A stretch of 64,000 nucleotides of DNA from Cornus controversa (GCA_026545225.1 CM048850.1:26775797-26839796); one strand, 5' to 3'; positions 23,127 to 35,400 are shown, numbered from the stretch's first letter. The notes: generated by a model not told the origin, from the sequence alone. Numbers and translations: made by a program.

Positions 23127-23813
23127 ATGGCAGCTTAGAACATCAAGGGTCTTAATACCCTTTTCGCACAAAGAGAAATAAATAATTTTATTGTTAACTC
23201 TAAGCTTGATAGGTTGCCATTATTGAAACAAAAGTCCAAGAATCCAATATTGACCATGTGTTAAGGCATATTGCCCCTTCTTGGCAACTCTTGCACAATT
23301 ACCCCTATTCTGCCCTTGATAGAATCTGGATTTTGTATAACCCTGAATTTCTTAAAGTCCAAAAAATGTCAAAAAAAGCCCAGGCTATCCACTGTAATGT
23401 CACTACCATTAGTGACCATAGTCTGGTTCTTTTCTCCACTATCTATGCCTTCAATAGTGCAAATCAAAGGAGAAGTCTCTAGAGTGATATAAAATCCCAA
23501 TCTCCTATGTTTACTCAGTCTCCATGGGCCCTCATGGGAGATTTTAATGTTATCAAACACCCCAATGAAAATTTTGGTGGTTCTCAAAGGTGGAATCGCT
23601 ATGGATGACTTTAATAGTTGTATTCAGAAAGCTGAGCTGACTAATTTAAGATTCAATAGAGTTCTTCACACTTGGTCTAATAGGAGTGATGGAATTACTA
23701 ATGTTTCTAGGAAACTTGATAGATTTCTAGCCAATGATAAGTGGCTTTTTTTATTTTCCTATGCCCAATTGTGTTTTTCTCCCCCAAGGTATTTCTGATC
23801 ATTAAACTCGGTA
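23127..23813 (+). pseudogene. LINE ORF2, endonuclease domain
   Basis: The start MAA is followed by a TAG at 23136-23138 where plant L1 ORF2 proteins normally have the Trp of WNIKGLN; NIKGLNTLFAQREI follows it. Further features of an apurinic-like endonuclease are IIETKVQ near 23220-23240, the LMGDFNV box at about 23534-23552, and ISDH at about 23794-23805. The domain is cut two dozen bases after SDH by a solo LTR with exact CTCCT duplications. It nicks target DNA to prime reverse transcription in live elements; this copy is dead. Confidence 0.87.
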
Positions 23814-23818
23814 CTCCT

Positions 23819-25276
23819 TGTGAGATATAAATTTGTAATTAGCTCATTTCGGTGTTCAAAACTTGATTGATCGAGTTGTATTTTATTTATTTATTTTCTG
23901 TATCAATCTTCAAAATCTTCGAGCTGATAAATAAGTGCGTTGAAATAGTTAATTCAATGAGGACATCATATAGTATAGGTAAATATGATGAGGACACATT
24001 GCACTTTGTGTTTTGAGAGCCTACTTTGAAAAACTAGGATTTTGGTTAAAATTAGGGTTTTTCAAAGTAGGACCAGTCCCTAATTTCCAGGACCGGTCCA
24101 ACTTTTCTCGGCAACTTGGTTTCTGCAGGATTTTCAAAAAGTCCCACAGGTCTTGACTTTTGGGCACCGGTTCTACTTATCCTATTCCAAAAAGTACAGT
24201 ATTTTTGACAAAAATTCTGAATCCTTTTTTTTTTTAAACTTCTAGGAACGTCCTATATTGGTTTTTAACTTATTTTTCAAGTAGAATTAGGACTCCTAAG
24301 CCTATATATACTTATCTAAGTTTTCTCTTTATGCTTTCAGAAAAATATTATTTTAAAAGAGCAAAAACTTTTACAAGTATTTTTAGGGCAAAATATTATT
24401 CTATCTTTTGAGAGAACACATCTATAATTCACGAATGATATTTAGGATAATGTTTCTTTACTGATTAGCTAGTCAGAGACTGCATCAAAATTATTTGTTG
24501 ATCAAAACATTAGATTTGTGGTTCTTTTATTGCTTACTTGTGAAGAAAGGTGAACCAGATTGCACTAAGAAGGGAACGAAATACTTGTTGAGTATAGAGA
24601 AGAGGCTTGTTGCACCCTACTAATATACTAAGAAAGTTGGTCTTTACTTTACTGTATGTTAGGAATTTGCCCCAAGGGATTTAAGCTTATCGCGCTTTTT
24701 ATGAAAATGCTTTCTAGACTCTCTTAATTTTGGGCTGAGATGGGGGAGCACTGAGAAACTTCTAAAAGAAAGCCTAAAATTCAATTCCATTTGTTTTGCT
24801 CCCCTCCAAGACTAATCCCTTGGCTTATCTCTTTGTCGTTCGTGTTTTATTTGTGTTCTTCCAGCTACCTTTTTGCAGAGATCGTAACATTAGCTGAAAG
24901 TTTACAGCTATTGGACTTGAAGTCACAATTGTAAGCCTGAGGTGTTCTGCATCAGATTTCTGATAGAGTGAAGAAGAGTATGAGTCTAAGACAGAGTCTG
25001 TTATACTTTGCTTCAACAAAGTGGATTGGTTTCCTAAGGCATTACCTCCCCTATGGTTTTTTTTCCCTACTTGGGTTTTTCCACGTATACCTGGTGCCAT
25101 CGTTACTTTACTTGCACTTTATTTTATTTTCTTTCTTTATGTGTTTAGTTAATTTTTTATTGGACTTAAAATTGAATTAATCTGAAAAATTAAGCAAACG
25201 AGCGAGTAAACCTATTCACCCCCCTCTAAGTTCTTAATCAAACTTTCATAGCCACTTCTGCACTATGCTACTCACA
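23819..25276 (+). mobile_element. Solo LTR, family A copy 2
   Basis: Begins TGTGAGAT and ends ACTCACA, flanked by exact CTCCT duplications at 23814-23818 and 25277-25281. It matches copies 1 and 3 in the first 80 bp, in the GGACCGGTCC palindrome (24090-24099), in the TATA-like segment near 24302 and in the last 300 bp. It holds about 230 bp around 24600-24830 not present in the other copies. Inserted in the LINE ORF2. Confidence 0.92.
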
Positions 25277-25281
25277 CTCCT

Positions 25282-25529
25282 AAGCCTAAGAAGAATTAGC
25301 CTTTCAAGTTCTTCAATTTTCATTCCAATTAGAGGAATTTCATTGATACTACTGCTAGTGTTTGGGCTCAAGACATACAAGGCACAACTATGTTTTAAGT
25401 GACAAGGAAGCTCCAACTTCTCAAGCATCAACTGAAGCTTCTCAACACTAAGGAGTACAATGACATCTCTACAAGAGTTATTGATGTTATACTTGCTCTT
25501 AACAACTATCAAGTTAGCATTGATGTTGA
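25282..25529 (+). pseudogene. LINE ORF2, linker after the endonuclease
   Basis: The LINE resumes after the solo LTR with FKFFNFHSN-type text, then WAQDIQGTTMF (about 25360-25392) and TRKLQLLKHQLKLLNTKEYN (about 25400-25460), the conserved linker between endonuclease and reverse transcriptase in plant L1 elements. A second LTR interrupts it at 25523-25529. Confidence 0.8.
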
Positions 25530-27136
25530 GATGGGGTTAGGTTATTTTTTCTTAAAGAACATCAAAAACAGTTTGTGGAAGCGTGGTTCATTAAAATAAA
25601 ATCGAACCCTATGATATATGAAAGAATATGTAAGCAACAAAAATAATTTCATCATGAACGCGAATATGATTGCATGGAATATAAGGAATTCAGAGATCAA
25701 ATACGTGATGAGCATAATTTTCCAACCCCCTAGTTTTCAACAGTTAATAAGTAATCGATCTCCTTTGGTGTACTGCCCCATAAGAATCACCGCTATAGGA
25801 GAACCCTAAGTATTGTGAATTGATTTCTCCATAATTTGTTTTTCTTGATTTGGAAAAGATCATGTCATATTTATAAGAGAGTCTCACCCAAGTCAAGTCT
25901 TCATTTTCATATATGCAAGATATGATAAATCATATCTTCATATAAAAGGAAATATATACTTACTCCATATCTTATATTCTCCTACGAAAAATAAGATTTT
26001 ATGTATATATTTAAATTATATATTGATATATATATATATTCCACGATATTAAAATATCCAATATATATTTATATATAATTTCACTTATGCCCTTGACATG
26101 TATTAAATTACAAATGCCCCTAGCACATTATAATAATTCACAATTAACAACTTAGTTGGTTTTAAATCGACCCAGTGGGCTAGAAGTGAGGATCTTATTT
26201 AAGGGTCCAAACTCTTATTGGCTCCAATGGATTATAATTGGTCTGGTCATCCCATGAGCCTAAATTACAATAACCCATTAGCTACAACTTAACTTCACTA
26301 TATAAGTGTGGTTGCACTCCAACTCGAGAATGATGGAACTATGTGTTGTCTTTAAACCTTGTGTTGCCTCAAAACACACCACTCATATTAATTATATGAA
26401 ATTACCCATCTATGCACAATTGGATATAGACGTATAAGTGCCCTTAATCCAAATCAACAATTGAATATTTATTAAGTCACTTGATTAATTTTCGTTCAAT
26501 CAATAAGTCTTTAATAAAACTTATGCACTTTGCCAAGGTGCATACCCATTTTATTAAAGCCGAACCAAGTGCTTGGATTTATTATTAATTAAACTTAATT
26601 AAGCCATAATAAACTTGGCTAGCATACATGTAAATCTTGGGAGCATGTTCCAAAGCACATAATCAACCAACACCCAACATATTTTGATTTTAGACCCTAG
26701 GGCCCACCGCATATATCAAATTTCTAACCAACCATGCCGAGGGTTCATCATTCCCTTATACTTGAGGATAACATTCGCCATATCACTGACAAGTAGTAAT
26801 TGCAATAACGGCCTTACAATTACTTTGATAATAACATTTCGGCGATCTTGTTATGTTCTTTATCAATAAGCTAGGAGTCCACCCACTATTATTAAACGAT
26901 CAAAACACTTTATGATAATACAATATAAGTGACTTGTGCTCCCGACTTTGGTAACCATATCATGCATGTACCAAGTCATTACGTAGTCAATCGACACTAT
27001 GATTCGAGTCTTGAATCGAATCAATACATTTCATTTATAATAATAAAAATAGTGTTTTTGATAAGCAAACATATTCTTATTGATAAACCAATTTCATTAC
27101 ATCCCAATTGATGCTATAAAGGGGACAATCCTAACA
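25529..27136 (-). mobile_element. Solo LTR (copia-like), 1.6 kb, inside the LINE
   Basis: The direct repeat ATGTTGA flanks the insert (25523-25529 and 27136-27142). With one copy removed the LINE reading frame continues without a gap, which fixes the boundaries to within a few bases. In minus sense the insert begins TGTTAGGATTGTCCCC, a common start for copia LTRs, and the other end is CCTAACCCCATCT, which lacks the usual CA and may be mutated. No coding content. Confidence 0.78.
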
Positions 27137-29637
27137 TGTTGACCCTTCCAATGATCAACTTAGACTTACTGAGAAATGACTCATTCAAAATTATTGTGAG
27201 CTCTCAGCTGTTGAAAAACAATTCTTCTTTCAGAAATCCAATGTTACTTGACTTAAGGAAGGTCACCAAAACTCCAAATTTTTTCTCAAATCTTTCACCA
27301 ACAGATTCAACAAAAAAATATTGTAAGTCTTACTGTGAATCCATTGATTCAATTCCTGCCATTAAACTTGAAGCCCTCAATCACTTCAAATGCATTTTAT
27401 AGGGAATTACTAACTCTCATTCTGGTATTGATTATATTAGCTCTATCAGCTCTATCGATTCCAAAATTGTTCCTTCCCAATTTTTTTATTCTCTCATTGA
27501 AGTCCCATCTTTGAGTGATATTAGAGCTTGTTTGTTTTCATTGAAAAATAGTAAATCCCTTGGCCTTTATGGTTATAATGCTTTCTTTTTTAAGAAATTT
27601 TGGCCCATTATTGGTGATGATGTCGCCAAGGTTGTGAAATATTTTTTTTCTCTAATGGCCAGTTTTTTAAGGAGATTAATTCCACTTACCTTGCCCTTGT
27701 TCCTAAAGTGCCAAATTCATCTACTTTGAATGACTTTCGACCTATTTCTTGATGTAATACTATCTATAAAGTCATTTCCAAACTTTTGGCCAAGAAACTC
27801 CAACATATTCTCCCCCATTTCATTAATAAGTACTAAACTAATTTTATTAAAAATTGAAGAATTGGAGATAATATTTTTTCTTGCTCAGGAACTCATGAAA
27901 GGCTATCATGTTTCCTCCCTTATTCGTAAATGTACTCTAAAAGTTGACTTACAAAAAGCTTATGATTCAGTCAACTGGGATTTTCTATTGGACGCTTTGA
28001 AGGTTCTTAATTTTCCTCCCATTTCTTAAGTAGGGTCAAAGCTTGTGTCACATGTCCTTCCTACTCCATTTCTATTAATGGAGAACTGTTTGGCTACTTG
28101 AAAGGAACGAAAGGCCTTAGGCAAGGAGACCCAATCTCTCTTTTCTTCTTTGTGATCGTAATGGATGTGCTTTCTTCTATCATTAAAACTATTTTGATTC
28201 TGACGCTAACTTCTAATTTCACCGGAGATGTAAGTTAAACAAATTTCTCACATTTGTTTTGCTAATGATCTCATGCTTTTCTGTCATGGTGATCCTCATT
28301 CTCTTTATGTTCTTACTAATTCTTTACATTCCTTCTCTTCTCTCTCTGGTTTATATCCTAACCTTGCCAAAAGTCTTATCTTCACTTCTAAAATCCCTCT
28401 AGACACCCAAACTTCAATGATCAATGCTTGTGGGTTTGAGCATAGTGTTCTTCCTATAAAATACTTGGGTTTTCCTTTGATTTCATCTAGGCTTTAAGCT
28501 AATGACTGTAGATTACTGGTAGAAATATATACTGCTAGAGTGAGCAGTTGGACTACTCGGTTCCTTTCTTATGCTGGTAGGCACCAATTAATCAAAATAA
28601 TTCTTGTTAGTATGCACTCCTACTGGAGCGGCCACTTCATCTTGTCAATTCTCGTTGTTAACCAAGTTAGCAACATTTTGAGAACGTTCCTTTGGATTCG
28701 TGATGAACTCAATTCCACCAGTACAAAGGTCAATTGGACTTCTGTTTGTAGGCCCAAAAAATATGGAGGTTTGGGCATCCTAAACCTTACTACTTTGAAT
28801 AGGATATCTATTTTGAAGCACATTTGGAATTTCTTCCAGGACAATGGTTAATCTATTTAGTTTAATTGGGTTCATTCAATCCTCATCAAAAACCAAAGTT
28901 TTTGATCAACAAATTGACTCCATCATTATTGTCAATTCTGTGTGGGATGAGTCAGCTATATTCAGTTCTTTGATTAGGCACAATCAATGGAGATTTCCAA
29001 CGTCATTTTAAACCATTGTTCCTACCATTAGTATTTTTGAGCTTCCCCCTCCTTTAAACCTTAATTGTACTCATAAACCTTGCTGGTCTTTATCCCCTTC
29101 AGGCTTGTTCAACCTTAAACTCACTTATAGAGCCCTTTTGCCCCTTGGTCTCATGCCATTTGGTTCTCAAATCACATTCTTCGATACTTATTTATTGCGT
29201 GATTAGCCTTCAATGGGAAACTCAAAACCAGGGATCGCAAAAACATGACATACATGAATCTCCCTATTAGATGCTCTCTGTGTTCTATAGAAGTTAAGAC
29301 TCATGATTATATATTTTTCAACTGCTCATTCTCTGCTCAGTTATGATAGCTTCTCTAACACAAATATGGTGTCTATTATGGCAACCTTGATTTCACCGCT
29401 ATTGCCAATTGGGTCTCTACCATTTGAAGTTCCGAGTCAAAGTCCAGTAATACACTTGCTTCCAAATTATGTTTCACTACAGGTATCTATTATATTTGGA
29501 AAGAAAGGAATTAATGTACCTTTTCTAGTAAACAACCTACAGCTGAATTGGTCCAAAAGTTGATTTGTGATAATGTTCGCAACCATCTCCTCTTCTTCAA
29601 TCTTCATGATTGTAGTACCTCTAGATTTATTGTTGCG
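27137..29637 (+). pseudogene. LINE ORF2, reverse transcriptase and C-terminal zinc region
   Basis: Plus-strand frames give SAVEKQFFFQKSNVT near 27203-27247, the RT finger text (LGLYGYNAFFFKKFWPIIGD, 27555-27620), FRPIS near 27738, the motif A segment LKVDLQKAYDSVNWDF (27937-27984) and motif C FANDLMLFCHG (28258-28290). The motif C box is normally FADDL; the first Asp is Asn here, which should inactivate the enzyme. KYLGFPL follows at 28460-28480, the thumb region up to 28850, and a degraded CxxC-type zf-RVT region to about 29330. Many stops and frameshifts are present. The 3' end is replaced by an LTR-like sequence at 29638. Confidence 0.88.
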
Positions 29638-30486
29638 TGATAAGGAGTGAATGTTATGCATTCACGTGCCCTTAACTACGTATGTTAATCCTTTAGTTGC
29701 ATTTATTGTATAATTTTATGTTGTTTTCTTACTTTTGATGTTTTCAGGTCCTATCCCGAAAAGTGGCAAATTCTGATGCTTTTGATCATTCAAGAATACA
29801 TTATGTGTCCGAGTATCGTTTGATTGAGTGCCTAAAGCATGAGAAAAGTCAAATTAGTTGGGGGGGGGGGGCGAGTATCAATGGCATGATCCAAGTAGAA
29901 AAAAAGGGCCTAGCAAGCTATGAAGTGTAGATAATTATGGTGAATCATAATCTCTTTTACGATGGATTGTAATTTGTTAACTCAGCAAATATTTTCAGCC
30001 CACTTGTCCACTTGGCCACTTCACTCCAAATCTTCTCCAACAAGCTTTGCACGATATTTTTGGAGATTTTTGGTTCCAAAGTCTGATATACATGTAAAGG
30101 CACTAAAGTAATAGATAGATAGATATAGTTTCATGTAAGTAATAATAGAAGGGTTTTTAGAGAGAAAAGAGGAGAGTGGCTAGGGAGTTACACTTCCAAG
30201 GAGACTTTAACAAGGCCTTTAAGATCAAATGGAGCTGGAATTACCTCTGTCAAGAGGGAATTTGTTAACTCAGCAAAGACGAATGGTTTAATCATCTTAA
30301 GGCATCATGCAAGTATTTGAAGACTTTTTCACACACCCTGCACATCAGTTGAAATGGTTAAGAAGACTGTAGCAATTGAAGTTGCTGTAACTCAAGAACA
30401 ATTGAGGACATCTATCTTAACTAAGCCCCCAAGATCGTAAAGGAAGTTCAGCCCAAGTTACAAACTCAAGGCTGGGGGGGGGGGCA
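29638..30486 (+). mobile_element. Athila-like LTR fragment at the LINE end
   Basis: Starts TGATAAGGAGTGAATGTTAT, comparable in layout to the Athila-type LTR start at 36717 (TGATCGGCGTTGAATGTTAC), and both continue to a TTTTCAGG segment about 100 bp in. It contains a run of 12 G at about 29860-29871 and a second G run at 30474-30484. No right end with matching duplication was found. Assignment is by partial resemblance. Confidence 0.45.
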
Positions 30487-31106
30487 GTGTCGCTGGAAAA
30501 TAAACTTGATTTTTTCAAGTATTTGGTATATTTGATGCATGTTTGCATTTATCATGTTAGTGGTAGTAAATTGTCTTTGTCGGATGTCGGAGTAAGTGTG
30601 AAGGTGGAAGTTATGTAAAGCCAAAAAGCATGCGAGTTAAGCCTATATAGGTTATGTTAGTGGGAGTTAAGCCTACTAAAGTTTATGTTAGTGGGAGTAA
30701 AGAGAGTAATTAGTCATTTATATATAATTGAAAGATATATCTGCTATATAAACATGTACTTTACCTTAATGTTTTTAGTGGATCAAAATGAAATAAAATA
30801 TTTTCAATTGTTCCTTCCTCCACTTCTCTCCCAAAATTGTTGTGTTGTGTGTGTAACTAGTCCACTTATTTTCAACAAAGGTGAAATACCTATCCCCACT
30901 ACAACGAGTTTACTATTAGATTTTTTGACAAAATATGTCCTACAACAAAATTTGAATTTATATTGTTAGCAAAACTGAAGAAACTACGTAAATTTTTTAT
31001 GAAACTGTTTAATTGAGAGTGAGATAATATTTAGAAATTGAATGCAAATTTTGGAGCAAACAACGCTATTTATAAAGTACCAAATGGTACAAACTCAAAT
31101 TCAAAA
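30487..31106 (+). mobile_element. Possible second LTR fragment
   Basis: Directly after a purine/G tract (GGCTGGGGGGGGGGGCAG) the sequence restarts with TGTCGCTGGAAAATAAAC, as an LTR would after a polypurine tract. A TATA-like GCTATATAAACATG lies at about 30732-30745. The right boundary is unknown. The frame at 30685-30969 has no protein features. Confidence 0.35.
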
Positions 31107-31114
31107 GTCACCAA

Positions 31115-32217
31115 TAGGGCTGTAAATGAACTAAGATTTTGACGAACAGCTAGATAAAGACTCGGTTCATATTCATCTGATATTAGTAAATGAATCAAGC
31201 TTAAATGGAATTCTTAATCTTGTTTATTAAACGATCCAAGCTCAAACATCCATATGCTCAGCTTGTTTGTTCATGAACATGTTCACGAACAGACTTGATT
31301 AATAGCTCATATGGGGCTTGCTAAAATAATATATAATTTTATAAATTTTATGAGTTATAAGATTAGGCCATATATATTAGGTCCATTAAATCATTTATAC
31401 ACATGTAAAATAATCCAACCTAATCCAAAATTTATATGAGCTATTAGCTTAGGCTATGTAAATTAGGCCCATTAAATCATTTAAATACATGTAAAATAAA
31501 GTCTTGCCCAATCTAACCCAAGCCATATAGCATATTTTTATCTCTTTCAAATTAGAACTCAAGCCCATATAAAATTTTTAGCCCATGTCAATTACACATT
31601 TATAACCCTTGACAAAACCCTAGCCGCACATACATTCTAGGCTTTACACACAACACATCGTAGGAACCTAAAATATATATATATATCTCTCTCTCTCACT
31701 CACTTTTCATTTGACCCCTAACCCCTTTCTCATTTCTCTCATATTTGCGTCATCAGATTCATGGTAGAATCTGGAGTAAAGTAATCTCTCTTCTCCTTCA
31801 TCTAACCCCTTTCTCCTATCTCTAGTCTTGGCATCATCTTATTGTATGTATGGAATCTTATTTATGGTGGAATTTGGAGTTCTTATGAATTTTCTGATTT
31901 TATGGAGATTTTATGTTGGTGGTGAAGATCCATTAGTGTTCGCCTGTGATTTCTTTAATGGACCAATTAGGTTTGTATATATATCTATATAGATAATTAT
32001 ATGTATTTCCAACATTGTATACATTGAAATTGTTAATGACTTGATACCATCAAATGAGCTTATCGAGTCGATCTCAAGCTCGCTGAATAGTACCGAGCTG
32101 AGAATAATCATAGTTGGCTAGGCTTGTATCAAACACGAGCCAAGCTTGAATGTATCTGTAGAGTAGCGACCCAAGCCCAAACATGCCAATACTTAGCTCG
32201 GCTCGAATATAGCCCTA
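31115..32217. mobile_element. hAT-like non-autonomous element, 1.1 kb
   Basis: Left end TAGGGCTGTAAATGAAC and right end (inverted) TAGGGCTATATTCGAGC form terminal inverted repeats. Flanking GTCACCAA (31107-31114) and GTCATCAG (32218-32225) match at 6 of 8 bases. The interior has the GAGCTCG-type subterminal text common in plant hAT-like elements and no transposase frame. Confidence 0.82.
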
Positions 32218-32225
32218 GTCATCAG

Positions 32226-32658
32226 TTTTGACTGTTAGCTCTACAATAACTATTTGAACTTACCATTCATATTCTACAACTTGTTGCAATGTATTTATTG
32301 GATTTCAATTCTATTCATTTCACATATGTTGTATAGGATGTACCACAATGGTTTATAATCCTATGTATTGCATACATTAATTAAAAATATATGTTTTAAC
32401 CACACGATCACACACGCATAACATACCAAGTGCCGCCTACAAGTGTCACTATGGCGCCACACAGTCCAGGCCATCCACGCGTGTGCATTCTAGTGCTACG
32501 CACTTAAACATTTGCCAAACATTCATCTTTTTCCTCCATTCTACTTTCCAAATTTACATTAAAAAGTGTCACCCTAAAAGAGTTATTTAAACTTATCATG
32601 TGAGACTTACTTTTTGATGATGACTTATTTTCTTATCTTACATTCTACTTAACATTAT
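32226..32658. other. No gene seen
   Basis: Spacer between two hAT-like elements without recognisable features. Confidence 0.5.
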
Positions 32659-32666
32659 CTTACTAG

Positions 32667-32716
32667 TAGGGGTGCACAAAGAACTGGTAAAATCGAAACT
32701 GGAACCATAAGGAATC

Positions 32717-32768
<52 letters not shown>

Positions 32769-33006
32769 TAAAAGCTTATAATCTATTGTTATAATTAGGG
32801 GTACACAAGTAAGAGTGTGTATCTTGCCAAATTTTTTTTTAAAAAAAAATAAAAATTGACAAAGAACCGTTGGGTAGCTAGATTCGAAAAGAACCAGAAC
32901 CAAACTGAGCTCAACAGTTTTGGTTCCAATTCCAAAATTAAAGAACCATTGGGAATGATTCCGGATCTACCAAGAACTGTAAGTAACCAAACCGTGTGCA
33001 CCCCTA
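32667..33006. mobile_element. hAT-like MITE, 340 bp
   Basis: Terminal inverted repeats TAGGGGTGCACA at both ends. The left 8-bp duplication CTTACTAG is at 32659-32666. The right copy is split by the insertion of a solo LTR: CTTAG at 33007-33011 and CTTACTAG at 52144-52151. A (TA)n tract (32718-32765) lies within, and a third end-like TAGGGGTACACAA is at 32796. Confidence 0.88.
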
Positions 33007-33011
33007 CTTAG

Positions 33012-33870
33012 TGTGACGTATATTTTTGTAATTGGAAATCTTTGGTGTCAAAACTTAACATGATCGAGTTGTATTCTTTTTTTATATTATTATAATTAAG
33101 CATGTAATTGAAGTCTCAGAGTGAGCATACTTTTATACCAACCATGCAAATGATCTTCAAAGGCATGAAGCTTGACACTTCGGAAGAAGACATCAATGAT
33201 CTAAACAAGGATTTGATCAATTTAAGTTTCAGATGGTTTCAATTGCATGTGAATATCATTGATTAAGTATGAGAGTCACATAGTCCGGGTAAAGTGGTAA
33301 AAACACATATATTTCAAACCGGGTGGTTCCGACCTAACAAAATAAGATTTTTAAGCTATTTTTCAAAAATTACAAGGTTGGACTAGTCCAAGGTCTAGCT
33401 GGACTAATCTATGAAGTCTCGGGATCCCAGCTTGACTTTTTCACAAAGTTGGACCGGTCCAAGCATTCTGGTCTGGCATTTTTGACTTTTAGTGCCTTGT
33501 TTTGACCTGGATTTGACTCTAAAATTTTCGTAAACTTTGGGCCTTATTTCCTATTAATTTTTAACTTTTTTTTTCAAGAAAAATTAGAGTTTTTTAAAAT
33601 CTATAAAAAGCTCATATGAATTATCTCTCAGTGTACTTTCATGAACCTTTCAATATATATCAAAATTCATATTCAAGAGAGACAAAACATTTAGATATTT
33701 CTCAACAGAGAACTTTGATTTTCTGTTTATATTTTTGAGAGCACACATATATTCATTGAGTGATTTACGATGGTTGATGAGTGTTCGTATTCTTCCAGTT
33801 ACCCTTCTACAAGAATTGTGACGTTAGCTAGGAGTTTGTAGTAATTGAACGAGAGAGTCGCAAAAGTAAG
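33012..33870 (+). mobile_element. Solo LTR, family A copy 3, left part
   Basis: Begins TGTGACGTATATTTTTGTAA like copy 1. It carries two perfect 14-bp palindromes, TTGGACTAGTCCAA (33378-33391) and TTGGACCGGTCCAA (33449-33462), and a TATA-like CTATAAAAAG near 33600. About 160 bp present in copy 1 (around 785-940) are missing near 33770. It is interrupted at the GTAAG duplication 33866-33870 by a Sirevirus element. Confidence 0.93.
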
Positions 33871-35384
33871 TGTTACTCAAGTATTAACTCTAAAGGGGGA
33901 GGTGAATAGAGTCTTAGGCAAATAATGGAAATTTTCAATTAACAAGTTGTAATTTTGCTCAAGGAGAAATTACTTCTATCTATGCAATAAATATTCAATA
34001 ATTAATGAAGCAGTTTAACACATAATATAACAAGATAGAGATAGAGAGATCAAATGCAATTGACACGAAGGTTTTTGCAAGGTTCAGAATTCCTACTCCT
34101 TGGCTCAACCCTTACTTTCCATATCCAATTTGGCTACTCCTTGTAAGTGGAGTGCAAAACCTTCTTACTCAAGAGAAACTCCTTCTCTTAATCTTCTTTG
34201 GGTCACATCAACCCTCACTAAAGGAACAACCTCCTCTAGACTATCTTTGGATCAAATTGATCCTCTTTAAAGGAAGTGTTTTATACAAGAATCTCTAAAA
34301 GATAGATTTATAATATGAAGCTCTCAATAGATAGATACACAAGTGTATGCTCATAGACTAGAGAGTAAATGAATCACAAGTGTTAAAGCTCAAGTCTTTG
34401 AATGAAAAATAGAGTCAGTGAGATTGAATGCACAATGATTTTGCAAGAAATGATTTTCTCAAGTTGTGTATGTTTATGATTCATATAGCATCTTGTTATA
34501 TAGAGAGAGGAAATCAGAAAAAGGCCATTTTAAAGTAGTTGGGCAAGTGGTTTGGATCATTAAATACAGAAACTAGCCGTTAATTTTCTGAACCACCAGG
34601 TTTCGGTCGACTTATGATTTAATCGGTCGACTGAAGCTGAGCTTCAGTCAACTGAAACTCCTATGTTTTGTAAAGCCTACTGGAATTCATTTTCAGTTTC
34701 TATTAGTCGACTGATGAAGAGATTCGGTCGACCGATACCCGTGTTTTGGTCAACTGAAGCTGAGCTTCAATCGACTGAAACTCCCCTGATTTGTAAAGCC
34801 TGCTAGAATTTAATTCCTAGTTTGTTCACTCAGCTGATGGAACTCGTCAGTCAACCGAAACTATATATGAATGCCAAAGAGCTATTTTTAAAACAGGTTT
34901 TTGGATAGACATACATATAAGATGGTTAATGATAAAATATGAGTTATGATCAAGACCTATAGAAGATCAAGAATGAGTTTAAAAAGATTTTTAGTGCATG
35001 ATCATTGAAAGAATTGAGCTTTACTTGAATTCAAATAAACTTTAACATTATTCCCTAAGTGCTCACCATCCTATCTACCCCTTCTTCAATGTGGATTGAT
35101 CGGTTGAGTTCTTGAAGATAACAGTCACTTGTTTGAGATATTTTTGAGCATGGAAGACTTTGAACCTTTAAATGTTTTCCTTTTGATGTTTCTTCATGAC
35201 CCGTTCACTTGATCTTGTATTGCACTTCTTGAGCTTGAAAGTGATGGATTCCTTGAATTTTGTCTTTATATATGATTACTAGCTTAACCACTTGAATGTA
35301 GACATTAGTAATAAAGACATCATAAATGATTTGCAATCATCTAAATTATAAGATTGCCCTTAGGTCAAAACCTTCAGGTCAACA
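33871..35384 (-). mobile_element. Sirevirus (copia) 3' LTR
   Basis: In plus coordinates it begins TGTTACTCAAG and ends CTTCAGGTCAACA, the latter shared with the right LTR end at 51798. GTAAG duplications flank the whole element (33866-33870 and 51799-51803). It contains repeated GGTCGACTGA/CGGTCGACCG palindromic motifs at about 34600-34860 and a minus-sense TATA-like CTATATAAC near 34496-34504. The length is 1514 bp, normal for the SIRE/Maximus group. Confidence 0.93.
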
Positions 35385-35400
35385 ATCTCTCCCTTTTTGA
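35385..35400 (-). other. Polypurine tract of the Sirevirus element
   Basis: Minus-sense AAAAAGGGAGAGAT directly precedes the LTR start TGTTGACC. The surrounding text (GTCTTCATCAAAAAGGGAG) is the well-known conserved 3' boundary of plant Sireviruses. A second copy of the motif, ACAAAGGGGGAGAA in minus sense, lies at about 35655-35668, as expected for the multiple tracts of this group. Confidence 0.88.
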
